Part shown: in pieces, positions 31,905 to 39,184 of the stretch | How the letters are laid out: each line of letters begins with the position of its first letter | Position numbering within the stretch: the stretch's first letter is position 1 | Assembly (NCBI GenBank): GCA_025356665.1 | Contig: JANXRV010000019.1 | Location: 186,001 to 250,000 of the forward strand | Direction: 5' to 3' | From: CAITSH01 sp025356665 | GTDB taxonomy: Bacteria > Pseudomonadota > Gammaproteobacteria > Burkholderiales > SG8-39 | Length of the DNA stretch: 64,000 nt | Notes under the pieces: generated by a model | Database searches by the model: none | Told to the model about the DNA's origin: nothing | Seen by the model: only the letters and a program-made list of their open reading frames with translations | Translations under genes and position numbers: made by a program

Positions 31905-32749
31905 CAGCCTCCCTCAAACCGGCGATCACCCGCGCCTCCCGCCCCCTCACCTTCGAGGTCGAGGCGATAAACGAGCGCGGCGAAACAACAACGACGCCCA
32001 TCGCCGGCGAAAACCCGCTCACCCTGTATATCGACAAGCGCGAGATCGTCACGCTGATGACGCTGGGCCAGGCGCCCGAAGCCCTCGCCATAGGCTATTT
32101 GCGCAACCAGCGTCTGGTCCGCTCGATAGCCGACATTAAAGCGGTGCAGGTCGACTGGGAAACCGATTCGGTCGCCGTCACCACGCGCCAAGGCATCAAG
32201 GGTCTCGATGACAAAATGAAAAAGCGCACCGTCACGACCGGATGCGGCCAAGGCACGGTGTTTGGCGACTTGATGGAGGAAATCGACACCATCAAGCTGC
32301 GCCATGACGTGACGCTGTCGGAAGAAACCCTCTACAGCCTGCTCGAAGCGGTCCGCCAGCATGAAACAATCTACAAATCGGCCGGCGCCGTGCACGGCTG
32401 CGCCCTTGCGAGCAACACCCCCGCCGGCTCCAAGATCATCAGCTTTGTCGAGGACGTCGGCCGCCACAACGCGGTGGACGCCATTGCCGGTCGCATGTGG
32501 CTCGATGGCATAGATGGGTCGGACAAGATTTTTTACACCACCGGCAGACTCACCTCCGAGATGGTGATCAAGGCGGCACAAATGCAAATCCCCTTTCTGG
32601 TCTCGCGCTCCGGACTGACGCAAATGGGCTGGAATATCGCCGCACGCATCGGCATCACCATGCTCGGGCGCGCCGTCAACAAGCATTACCTGCTGTTCAC
32701 CGGCAAGCAGCGCTTCGTCAAGCCGGTTTCGCCGACCCTGCTGGCATGA
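31901..32749 (+). CDS. fdhD: Formate dehydrogenase sulfurtransferase FdhD
   Basis: 282 residues from ATG 31901, overlapping the moaA stop (ATGA). FdhD carries sulfur from a cysteine desulfurase to the bis-MGD metal centre of formate dehydrogenase. Blocks: PLTLYIDKREIVTLMTLG, GYLRNQRLV, SAGAVHGCALAS, FVEDVGRHNAVDAIAG, TGRLTSEMVIKAA. At the active loop the sequence is TTGCGQGTV: the first Cys of the CxxC motif seen in E. coli FdhD is present but the second is glycine. It is physically linked to the divergent fdh operon it serves. Confidence 0.93.
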   Translation: MTASLKPAITRASRPLTFEVEAINERGETTTTPIAGENPLTLYIDKREIVTLMTLGQAPEALAIGYLRNQRLVRSIADIKAVQVDWETDSVAVTTRQGIKGLDDKMKKRTVTTGCGQGTVFGDLMEEIDTIKLRHDVTLSEETLYSLLEAVRQHETIYKSAGAVHGCALASNTPAGSKIISFVEDVGRHNAVDAIAGRMWLDGIDGSDKIFYTTGRLTSEMVIKAAQMQIPFLVSRSGLTQMGWNIAARIGITMLGRAVNKHYLLFTGKQRFVKPVSPTLLA

Positions 32750-33570
32750 GCCTGATCGGAAACCTCCTGCGCAGCACGTCGGCACGCCCCGTCGCGAAGG
32801 TCGACGCCGAGGCCGATGCCGCCGGCAAGGAAAGCGCAGAACTGCGTCGGCTATACCTCGACATGCTGCAGCGAACCATCATCAACACCGTCTACGAAGA
32901 CCCGGCGCAAACCTTTGGCACCACCTATCAGCCGGAAGTGCGTGAGATAGGCTCCGACTGGCCGTCTGTGGCGCACAGCATGATAGGCAACCGGCGCATG
33001 AGCAACCTGCGCCGCGCCTGCGAGGAGGTGATCGCCGAACGCATCCCGGGCGACTTCATCGAGACCGGCGTGTGGCGTGGCGGCGCCTGCATCCTGATGC
33101 GCGCCGTGCTCAAGGCCTGGAACATCACCGACCGCCGCGTCTGGGTGGCCGACTCCTTTGAAGGCCTGCCACCGCCGACACCGGACAAATACCCCGCCGA
33201 CCGCGGCGATAATTCCTTCGAGTACCGAGAACTCGCCGTGTCGCTCGAACAGGTTCAAGCCAATTTCGCCAAGTACGATTTGCTCGACGAGCAGGTGCAG
33301 TTTCTCAAGGGCTGGTTCAAGGACACGCTGCCTGCGGCGCCGATAGAACGCCTCGCCGTGCTGCGCCTGGATGGCGACATGTACGAGTCAACCATGGACG
33401 CGCTCAATGCGCTGTATCACAAGGTGTCGCCTGGGGGCTTTGTCATCGTCGATGATTTCATCCTGCCCAAGTGCCGCGCCGCCATCGCCGATTTTCGCAA
33501 GGCCAGGGACATTAGCGAAGACATCATCGACATCGACGGCGCCGGCGTGTACTGGCGCAAACTGAAATGA
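32746..33570 (+). CDS. TylF/MycF-family class I methyltransferase
   Basis: 274 residues from ATG 32746, overlapping the fdhD stop. It matches macrocin O-methyltransferase-like enzymes: FIETGVWRGGACILMRAVLK (SAM motif I), VWVADSFEGLPPP (acidic ribose-binding residue), LRLDGDMYESTMDALNALY and GGFVIVDDF (Mg-ligand aspartates). Such enzymes O-methylate sugars or other hydroxyls with Mg2+. A Moco-pathway role is not established; its place between fdhD and mobA, with coupled starts on both sides, makes it strongly co-expressed with them. Confidence 0.85.
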   Translation: MSLIGNLLRSTSARPVAKVDAEADAAGKESAELRRLYLDMLQRTIINTVYEDPAQTFGTTYQPEVREIGSDWPSVAHSMIGNRRMSNLRRACEEVIAERIPGDFIETGVWRGGACILMRAVLKAWNITDRRVWVADSFEGLPPPTPDKYPADRGDNSFEYRELAVSLEQVQANFAKYDLLDEQVQFLKGWFKDTLPAAPIERLAVLRLDGDMYESTMDALNALYHKVSPGGFVIVDDFILPKCRAAIADFRKARDISEDIIDIDGAGVYWRKLK

Positions 33571-34169
33571 TCGCGCCCGACCACCTCAACCAGATCACCG
33601 GCATGATCCTCGCCGGCGGCCAGGGTCGGCGTATGGGCGGTGTCGACAAAGGCCTCAAGACCTTCCGCGGCAAGCGCCTGGTCGATCACGCCTTCGAACG
33701 ACTGGCACCGCAGGTGGCGGGCGTAATCATCAATGCCAACCAGAACCTGAGCGCCTACCGCGAACTCGGCGTGCGTGTGGTCAGCGACGCCATCGAAGGC
33801 TACGCCGGTCCCCTTGCCGGACTCCACGCCGGCCTGTCCGTCTCAAAGCGCCCCTACCTTGCCACGGTGCCCTGCGACTCGCCCTTCCTGCCCGCCGACC
33901 TGGTCGCCCGCCTTTACAGCCATCTGGATGATGCCGGTGCCGAGATCGCGGTGGCCAAAACCGGAGACCAGGCGCATCCGGTGTTTTCCCTGGTGCGGCG
34001 CGGCGTACTCAACCATCTCACCGACTTTCTCAAGGGTGGTGGCCGCAAGATCGACGCCTGGTATTCAACGCTGTTCGTTGTGGAAGTCGCCTTCGACGAC
34101 CAGCCGGACGCCTTCTCCAACATCAACACGCTCGAAGAATTGCAGGCACACGAGAAAAAGCCGGTATGA
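33567..34169 (+). CDS. mobA: Molybdenum cofactor guanylyltransferase MobA
   Basis: 200 residues; transfers GMP from GTP to Mo-MPT to form MGD. The nucleotidyltransferase signature LAGGQGRRMGGVDKGL lies at about residues 15-30, with GPLAGLHAGL and TVPCDSPFLPADLV further on. The ATG overlaps the methyltransferase stop and the gene's own stop overlaps moeA2. Together with MobB (10834) it supplies bis-MGD for FdhA. Confidence 0.95.
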   Translation: MIAPDHLNQITGMILAGGQGRRMGGVDKGLKTFRGKRLVDHAFERLAPQVAGVIINANQNLSAYRELGVRVVSDAIEGYAGPLAGLHAGLSVSKRPYLATVPCDSPFLPADLVARLYSHLDDAGAEIAVAKTGDQAHPVFSLVRRGVLNHLTDFLKGGGRKIDAWYSTLFVVEVAFDDQPDAFSNINTLEELQAHEKKPV

Positions 34170-35431
34170 GCACGCTACAGCACCTTGTCAGCTGCATGGA
34201 CGACTACGATCCAAACGCCTTGCACGTGGACAAGGCGCGCGAGGTCATCCGCTCATTTCTCGTACCGATACGCGAAGCCGAGCGCCTGCCGGTACGCCTG
34301 GCCCTGGGCCGCATCCTCGCCGAGGACATTGTCTCGACCATGAACGTGCCCGCACACGACAACTCGGCCATGGACGGCTATGCCTTACGCCACGCCGATC
34401 TCGCCGGCGACGGCCCGACAACACTCAAGGTCATAGGCACTGCATTCGCCGGCAAGGCGTTTGGCGGCGCGCCGGCCAAGGGTGAATGCGTGCGTGTCAT
34501 GACCGGTGCCGTCATGCCCACTGGTTGCGACACCGTGGTGATCCAGGAAATCGTCAAGGCCGAGGGCGATATAGCGTTGATTCCCCCCGGCCAGAAACAG
34601 GGCCAGAACCGCCGCTTTGCCGGTGAAGACCTCACGCTGGGAAATGTCGTACTCAAGTGCGGCCAAGCAATACGCCCGGCCGAGCTCGGACTCATCGCCT
34701 CGCTGGGCATCGGCGAAGTCACGGTACGCCGTCGCCTGCGCGTAGCGTTTTTTTCCACCGGCGACGAACTCGTCTCGGTCGGCACACCGCTCAAGGAAGG
34801 CCAGGTCTACGACAGTAATCGCTACACGCTGTGGGGCATGCTGGCACGGCTTGACGTCGAAATAATCGACCTCGGTGTGGTGCCCGATGATCCGCACAGT
34901 CTTGAGTACGCATTCAATGACGCCGCAGCCAAGGCCGACGTTGTCATCACCTCCGGCGGCGTTTCTGTGGGCGAAGCCGACTTCACGCGCAAGCTGCTCG
35001 GCGAGATGGGCGAAGTGCTATTTTGGAAAATCGCCATGAAACCGGGGCGCCCGATGGCCTTTGGCAAAATCGGCAAAGCGCATTTTTTCGGTCTGCCCGG
35101 CAACCCTGTCGCGGTGATGGTGACCTTTCACCAGTTCGTGCGCGATGCCCTGCTTCGCATAGCCGGACGCACCGACGACACCACCCTGCCGCTGCTGCGC
35201 GTGCCGTGCACCAGCACCATCAAAAAATCCGCTGGCCGTACCGAGTATGTCCGTGGCCGCATGACGCAAGGCCCGGCAGGTGAATGGCAGGTGGCGATTA
35301 CCGGTTCGCAAGGTTCGGGCGTACTGCGCTCCATGTCCGAGGCCAATTGCTTTATCGTCCTCGGCCACGAGCAGGCCGGCGTCAAACCCAGTGACGCAGT
35401 CAGCGTGCAGGTCTTCGACGGCCTGAGCTGA
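34166..35431 (+). CDS. moeA: Molybdopterin molybdenumtransferase MoeA (second copy)
   Basis: 421 residues, about 20 longer than the copy at 9632. Motifs: PAHDNSAMDGYAL, MTGAVMPTGCDTVVIQE, TSGGVSVGEADF, MKPGRPMAFG and GLPGNPVAVM. It differs throughout from the first copy, so this is an old paralogue pair, not a recent duplication. Last gene of the moaA operon; a hairpin follows at 35460. In organisms with two MoeAs one may favour Mo and the other W; no residue here settles that. Confidence 0.95.
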   Translation: MSTLQHLVSCMDDYDPNALHVDKAREVIRSFLVPIREAERLPVRLALGRILAEDIVSTMNVPAHDNSAMDGYALRHADLAGDGPTTLKVIGTAFAGKAFGGAPAKGECVRVMTGAVMPTGCDTVVIQEIVKAEGDIALIPPGQKQGQNRRFAGEDLTLGNVVLKCGQAIRPAELGLIASLGIGEVTVRRRLRVAFFSTGDELVSVGTPLKEGQVYDSNRYTLWGMLARLDVEIIDLGVVPDDPHSLEYAFNDAAAKADVVITSGGVSVGEADFTRKLLGEMGEVLFWKIAMKPGRPMAFGKIGKAHFFGLPGNPVAVMVTFHQFVRDALLRIAGRTDDTTLPLLRVPCTSTIKKSAGRTEYVRGRMTQGPAGEWQVAITGSQGSGVLRSMSEANCFIVLGHEQAGVKPSDAVSVQVFDGLS

Positions 35432-35459
35432 AAGTAGTCCATCGACTGAAAAGCGCCAT

Positions 35460-35476
35460 CTGGAAAGGCTTTCCAG
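35460..35476. terminator. Hairpin after moeA2, GGCTTTCC family
   Basis: CTGGAAAG-G-CTTTCCAG, a perfect inverted repeat 29 bases after the moeA stop. The effective loop would open a few pairs. No U-tract. Member of the dispersed hairpin family. Confidence 0.4.
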
Positions 35477-35652
35477 CCTAATCGGTCAAAATTTCAATCG
35501 CCGGACGGCATGATGGAAGCGTGTATTCGCCTGCAATGCCCGGCCTTGTCGAGGCAAAAGTGGCGGCCATTTCGGTGGCTATTCGACAGACAGCGAGGCG
35601 AATGAAGGTGCTTTACTGAAGCTGCCGCCAACCGTTGAAAAGGAGTCCGGAC

Positions 35653-35994
35653 ATGAAAACCCTCATTGCCGCCTTGCTGCTCGTAACGTGCAACGCCCAC
35701 GCTGAATCACGCGCCAAATCCTACGAACAGTGCGTTGCCTTTGCCGACATGGCCCTGGTCAGCTCGACCCTGGCCAAGCACGGCATCGCGCGCGAACGCG
35801 CTGCAACCATGCTGCCCGACATTTACTCGCTCGAGGACGGCGACGTGAAAGACATCGCCGGCAAGATCCTCGAAGCCGCCTATCGCCGCTCCAGCGTCGA
35901 TCCGGCCGAGCCCCGTGCTTTCGCCCTGGCACTGGGCAATACCTGTATCCAGAACGGCGGTCGCCTCGAGGGCTTCCTCGGCGTCAAGTCCTGA
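35653..35994 (+). CDS. Hypothetical exported protein (113 aa)
   Basis: ATG 35653 with AAGGAG eight bases upstream; an in-frame TTG at 35635 is disregarded. Signal peptide MKTLIAALLLVTCNAHA. The mature part is small, helical and contains two cysteines (KSYEQCVAFADMAL and ALGNTCIQNGGRL) that could form a disulfide. No family recognised. It overlaps the convergent DUF3095 gene tail-to-tail by 11 bases. The 220 bases before it contain only the moeA-end hairpin. Confidence 0.72.
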   Translation: MKTLIAALLLVTCNAHAESRAKSYEQCVAFADMALVSSTLAKHGIARERAATMLPDIYSLEDGDVKDIAGKILEAAYRRSSVDPAEPRAFALALGNTCIQNGGRLEGFLGVKS

Positions 35995-37174
35995 CCGAAG
36001 CGTTTTGCGCGTCTCGCGCCTTGAGCGCCTTGGCCGCCATGAACAGGCCGCCGTCGGCACCGTCGATGAAGTGCAGGTGCCGCCCGGCGTAGTCGAACAC
36101 AAGGCAGGTCATTTGCGCCCGGTCCGATACGTGCATGCCGTAGACCAGTTCACCGCTTGCGAAACATTCTTCCAGCCAGGCCGTCAGCGCAACGCGTTGG
36201 GTGGCGGTTCCGGCGAGAATCTGGCGAAAGCAGTCGTTGAATTTGCGCACGTCCGAGTTACGTGCCAGCACCGTCTTGTAACGTCCCCAGTCGTTCTCGG
36301 CGGTCTTTATCTTGAAGTGCATCAGGAACCAGCCGAGCACGACCATGAATCGCAGCTTCATCAGGTAGCGCCATTTGCCCGTCGCGCTTCGCCCCACGGT
36401 CTGTACGCCAATCTCATCGGTCAGTTTCATTTCGCTCAGGCTGAAACTCAGGTCGGGCGGGAATACCGGATGACAACTTTCGTCCGAGCCGTAGATCTCG
36501 CGTACCTTGGCGATCAGCGTGCGATAGACGCGGGCGCCTGCGTCCTCATCGTCGCCCAGCGCCCGCACCATCATGCTGACGGTTTCGCCATGACGGCTGG
36601 GAATATCCTGCCAGCGGCACTCCAGACCCTCGAAGCTGCCGCGCGGCGCAACATCACCGGCCTGCACGGCACACAGCGGCGCGCTGGCCGGGTCTTTCAT
36701 GTAACGGTCGGCGTGGGCCATGCCACCACCGGCAAACACCGCCTGGATGTAATGCTCTGACACACGGTAGCGCGCCACCTGGATATTGAACCCGGCGGCG
36801 CGGATTTGCGCCATCGCCAGTGTCGCCACGCGCAACGCAAGGCCAAAGGACTCGCGCGCCATGGCCTGCGTCTGCAATAGCGCAGCGCGCGAGGCGTCGA
36901 GCAGTTGCGGCGGCACGCACAACATGGCGCCGTCGCCTTCAAAGATAAACGGAATATCGACCTTGCCTGCGGCGTTAAGCGCAGCCGTGATCATCGCCGC
37001 GCCCACCGTGTTGACGTTCTTGTACCTGCCGGCCTCAACCGCCGCTGTGGAATCGCGCACGTCGCACATCACCACATGCCAGTTGTCGGGCAAGGGCGAG
37101 TAGCACTCGGGCCGGCCGACATCGGCAAACTCGGTGAGCACCGGTAACTGCGTGTAAAAAAGCGTGGTTTCCAT
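35984..37174 (-). CDS. DUF3095 family protein, cyclase-like N-terminal half
   Basis: 396 residues. The N-terminal half reads like a class III nucleotide cyclase or GGDEF-type fold: VVMCDVRDSTAAVEAG, then NTVGAAMITAALN, then IPFIFEGDGAMLCVP, placing Asp and GDG where the two metal-binding sites of cyclases lie. The C-terminal half, with FMVVLGWFLMHFK as a hydrophobic patch and RHLHFIDGADGGLFMAAKAL near the end, is family-specific. Catalytic activity is unproven. No signal peptide. It stands alone. Confidence 0.75.
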   Translation of the reverse strand: METTLFYTQLPVLTEFADVGRPECYSPLPDNWHVVMCDVRDSTAAVEAGRYKNVNTVGAAMITAALNAAGKVDIPFIFEGDGAMLCVPPQLLDASRAALLQTQAMARESFGLALRVATLAMAQIRAAGFNIQVARYRVSEHYIQAVFAGGGMAHADRYMKDPASAPLCAVQAGDVAPRGSFEGLECRWQDIPSRHGETVSMMVRALGDDEDAGARVYRTLIAKVREIYGSDESCHPVFPPDLSFSLSEMKLTDEIGVQTVGRSATGKWRYLMKLRFMVVLGWFLMHFKIKTAENDWGRYKTVLARNSDVRKFNDCFRQILAGTATQRVALTAWLEECFASGELVYGMHVSDRAQMTCLVFDYAGRHLHFIDGADGGLFMAAKALKARDAQNASVRT

Positions 37175-37216
37175 CAGGCGTTACGGGTTGATTCGATGAC
37201 GAGAGTTGCAGTAGGT

Positions 37217-37321
37217 TCCCTCTCCCCCCGCGGGGGACAGGGAGAGGGGGTTGCCTGCAGATGCGCAATTGCCAGCATTCACCCTCTCCCCAACCCTCCC
37301 CCGTCAAGGGGGAGGGAGTTA
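37217..37321. repeat. CCCTCTCCC / GGGAGAGGG palindromic repeat pair
   Basis: Two inverted repeats in the spacer between DUF3095 and rmuC: CCCTCTCC...GGAGAGGG (37218-37249) and AACCCTCCCCC-GTCAA-GGGGGAGGGAGTT (37293-37321). This purine/pyrimidine-rich palindrome is a common dispersed intergenic element in proteobacterial genomes. Likely a small non-autonomous mobile repeat. Confidence 0.7.
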
Positions 37322-37416
37322 GTTTGGTGCGCGATCAAAAAGAGCCGCCATGTCGGCATTGAAATTTACCTTAACCGACCGGAAACCCGTGACAGTCGTG
37401 GCTTTCCAGACCCGCC

Positions 37417-38760
37417 CTATGCGGCTGCGTCGTCCTCTTCCGGCTCGTCGTTGGCCTTGCCCAACAGCAGTTCGGCCTGGGGCACCGGCAGCGCTTCGAC
37501 GTCTTTCAGCTTGCGCGTCATCTGCCGCGTGCGCGTCTCCGCCTGGCCGATGGAATTGGTTACAGTCTGCAGTTGCGCCTTGGTTTTGGCCAGCACATCG
37601 CCAAAGCGGCCGAACTCCGTTTTCACCGCCGAAAGCAACTCCCAGACCTCGCTGGAACGCTGCTCGATGGCCAGCGTGCGAAAACCCATTTGCAGGCTAT
37701 TGAGCAGCGCCGACAGCGTGGTGGGTCCGGCAATGGACACGCGGTATTCGCGTTGTACGAAATCGGCAAGGCCAGGCCGGCGCAAGGCTTCGGCGTACAG
37801 ACCCTCGGTCGGCAGGAACAGGATGGCGAAGTCGGTGGTATGCGGCGGCGCGATGTATTTCTCGCGAATCGTCCTCGCTTCGAGCTTGATGCGGTTATCT
37901 ATGGCTTTGCAGGCCTCCTCCACGCCGGCAATATCGGCGCGCTCCTGGGCACCAAGCAGGCGCTCATAGTCCTCGACCGGGAACTTCGAGTCGATGGGCA
38001 GCCACACCGGCGAACGCGCGTCCTGCCCCGGCAGCTTGATGGCGAATTCAACGATGTCACGCGAACCGGGCACGGTGGCGACATTTTTGGCGTATTGGTC
38101 GGCGGTGAGCGTCTGCTCGAGCAGTGCCGACAACTGCACCTCACCCCAGGTGCCGCGCGACTTCACGTTTGTAAGCACGCGTTTGAGGTCACCCACGCCC
38201 GCCGCAAGGGTCTGCATTTCGCCCAAGCCCTTGTGCACCGCCTCGAGACGGTCACTGACCTGCTTGAACGATTCCCCCAGCCGCTTTTCGAGTGTGGCGT
38301 GGAGTTTTTCGTCAACAGTCTTGCGCATTTCCTCCAGGCGCGTGGCGTTGTCGGTCTGCAATTCCTTGAGCTTGGTTTCCAGCGTCTGGCGCACTTCCGC
38401 GAGGCGTTTTTCATTGGATTCGACCAGCTTTGCGAGTTGCTGCGCGAAGGAATCGATCTGGTTGTTCTGCACCCCGGCGATGGTAGCCATCTGCTGCTGC
38501 AACGTCTTGCTGAACTCGGCCATGCTCGCCGAGAGCTCGGCGCGCTGCGCCAGCGCGCCTTCCTGCGACTCCTTGCGCCCAAGCGCGATATCCGCGCGCA
38601 ACTCGCGCTCAAGGCGCTCGGCGATTTCGTCCGAGCGGCGCGACAGGCGGTCGAGGCTGTCCTGCGCGAGACCTTGGCGGCTGCGCAACAGCACGACGAT
38701 CTGCAGGGCAATCGCCGCCACCGCCAGCACTAGCAGCAGGATCAGCAAGGCGTCGGTCAC
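37417..38760 (-). CDS. rmuC: DNA recombination protein RmuC
   Basis: 447 residues. N-terminal membrane anchor (ALLILLLVLAVAAIALQIVV), then a long coiled coil (about 25-190), then the PD-(D/E)XK nuclease-fold domain with SRGTWGEVQLSALLEQ, VWLPIDSKFPVEDYERLL and DFAILFLPTEGLYAEAL. It limits inversions at short inverted repeats by an unproved mechanism. The C-terminus is acidic. A 21-base gap separates it from the upstream hemoglobin gene. Confidence 0.94.
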   Translation of the reverse strand: MTDALLILLLVLAVAAIALQIVVLLRSRQGLAQDSLDRLSRRSDEIAERLERELRADIALGRKESQEGALAQRAELSASMAEFSKTLQQQMATIAGVQNNQIDSFAQQLAKLVESNEKRLAEVRQTLETKLKELQTDNATRLEEMRKTVDEKLHATLEKRLGESFKQVSDRLEAVHKGLGEMQTLAAGVGDLKRVLTNVKSRGTWGEVQLSALLEQTLTADQYAKNVATVPGSRDIVEFAIKLPGQDARSPVWLPIDSKFPVEDYERLLGAQERADIAGVEEACKAIDNRIKLEARTIREKYIAPPHTTDFAILFLPTEGLYAEALRRPGLADFVQREYRVSIAGPTTLSALLNSLQMGFRTLAIEQRSSEVWELLSAVKTEFGRFGDVLAKTKAQLQTVTNSIGQAETRTRQMTRKLKDVEALPVPQAELLLGKANDEPEEDDAAA

Positions 38761-38781
38761 TATGGCGTTTCCTTTTGCGCT

Positions 38782-39177
38782 TTAATCCCCACGATTTCGC
38801 ATCCAGTCGGCGGTTTGGAAAAACGCATTGTATAGTCCCTTGCGCAACGCTTCTTCCACGCCGACCTCCTCCATCGCCCGCCTCATGCAATCCATCCACT
38901 GATCGCGCTCGCTGATTCCTATTGCGAACGGCAAATGGCGGGCACGCAACATCGGATGGCCGTATTTTTCCATGTACAGCCCGGGGCCGCCCAGCCAACC
39001 GGACAGGAACATATACAGCTTTTCGCGCGAGGTCTCCATCGACGGCGGGTGCAGCTTGCGGATGCCGGCGTAGACCGGCTCCAGGTCCATCAAGTCGTAA
39101 AAGCGGTCCACCATCTCGCGCACTTTGGCGACGCCACCCAGTTCGTCATAAGGCGTTTTGCCCGGCCCGTTTATCAT
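38782..39177 (-). CDS. Group II truncated hemoglobin
   Basis: 131 residues of the 2/2 globin fold. YDELGGVAKVREMVDRFYDL starts the fold, REKLYMFLSGWLGGPGLYME is the family E-helix region, and the proximal heme His lies in HPMLRARHLPF. GERDQW-type residues (SERDQWMDCM) follow. Group II globins bind O2 or NO and usually serve in NO detoxification or redox reactions. It precedes rmuC and follows the FtsX-type gene with seven bases between, so it may be co-transcribed with them. Confidence 0.92.
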   Translation of the reverse strand: MINGPGKTPYDELGGVAKVREMVDRFYDLMDLEPVYAGIRKLHPPSMETSREKLYMFLSGWLGGPGLYMEKYGHPMLRARHLPFAIGISERDQWMDCMRRAMEEVGVEEALRKGLYNAFFQTADWMRNRGD

Positions 39178-39184
39178 GCTTTCC

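Noticed and set aside
37196..37969. 257-codon plus-strand frame over the repeat and rmuC end
   Set aside because: Ser/Arg-rich antiframe of rmuC joined to repeat DNA; no coding features.
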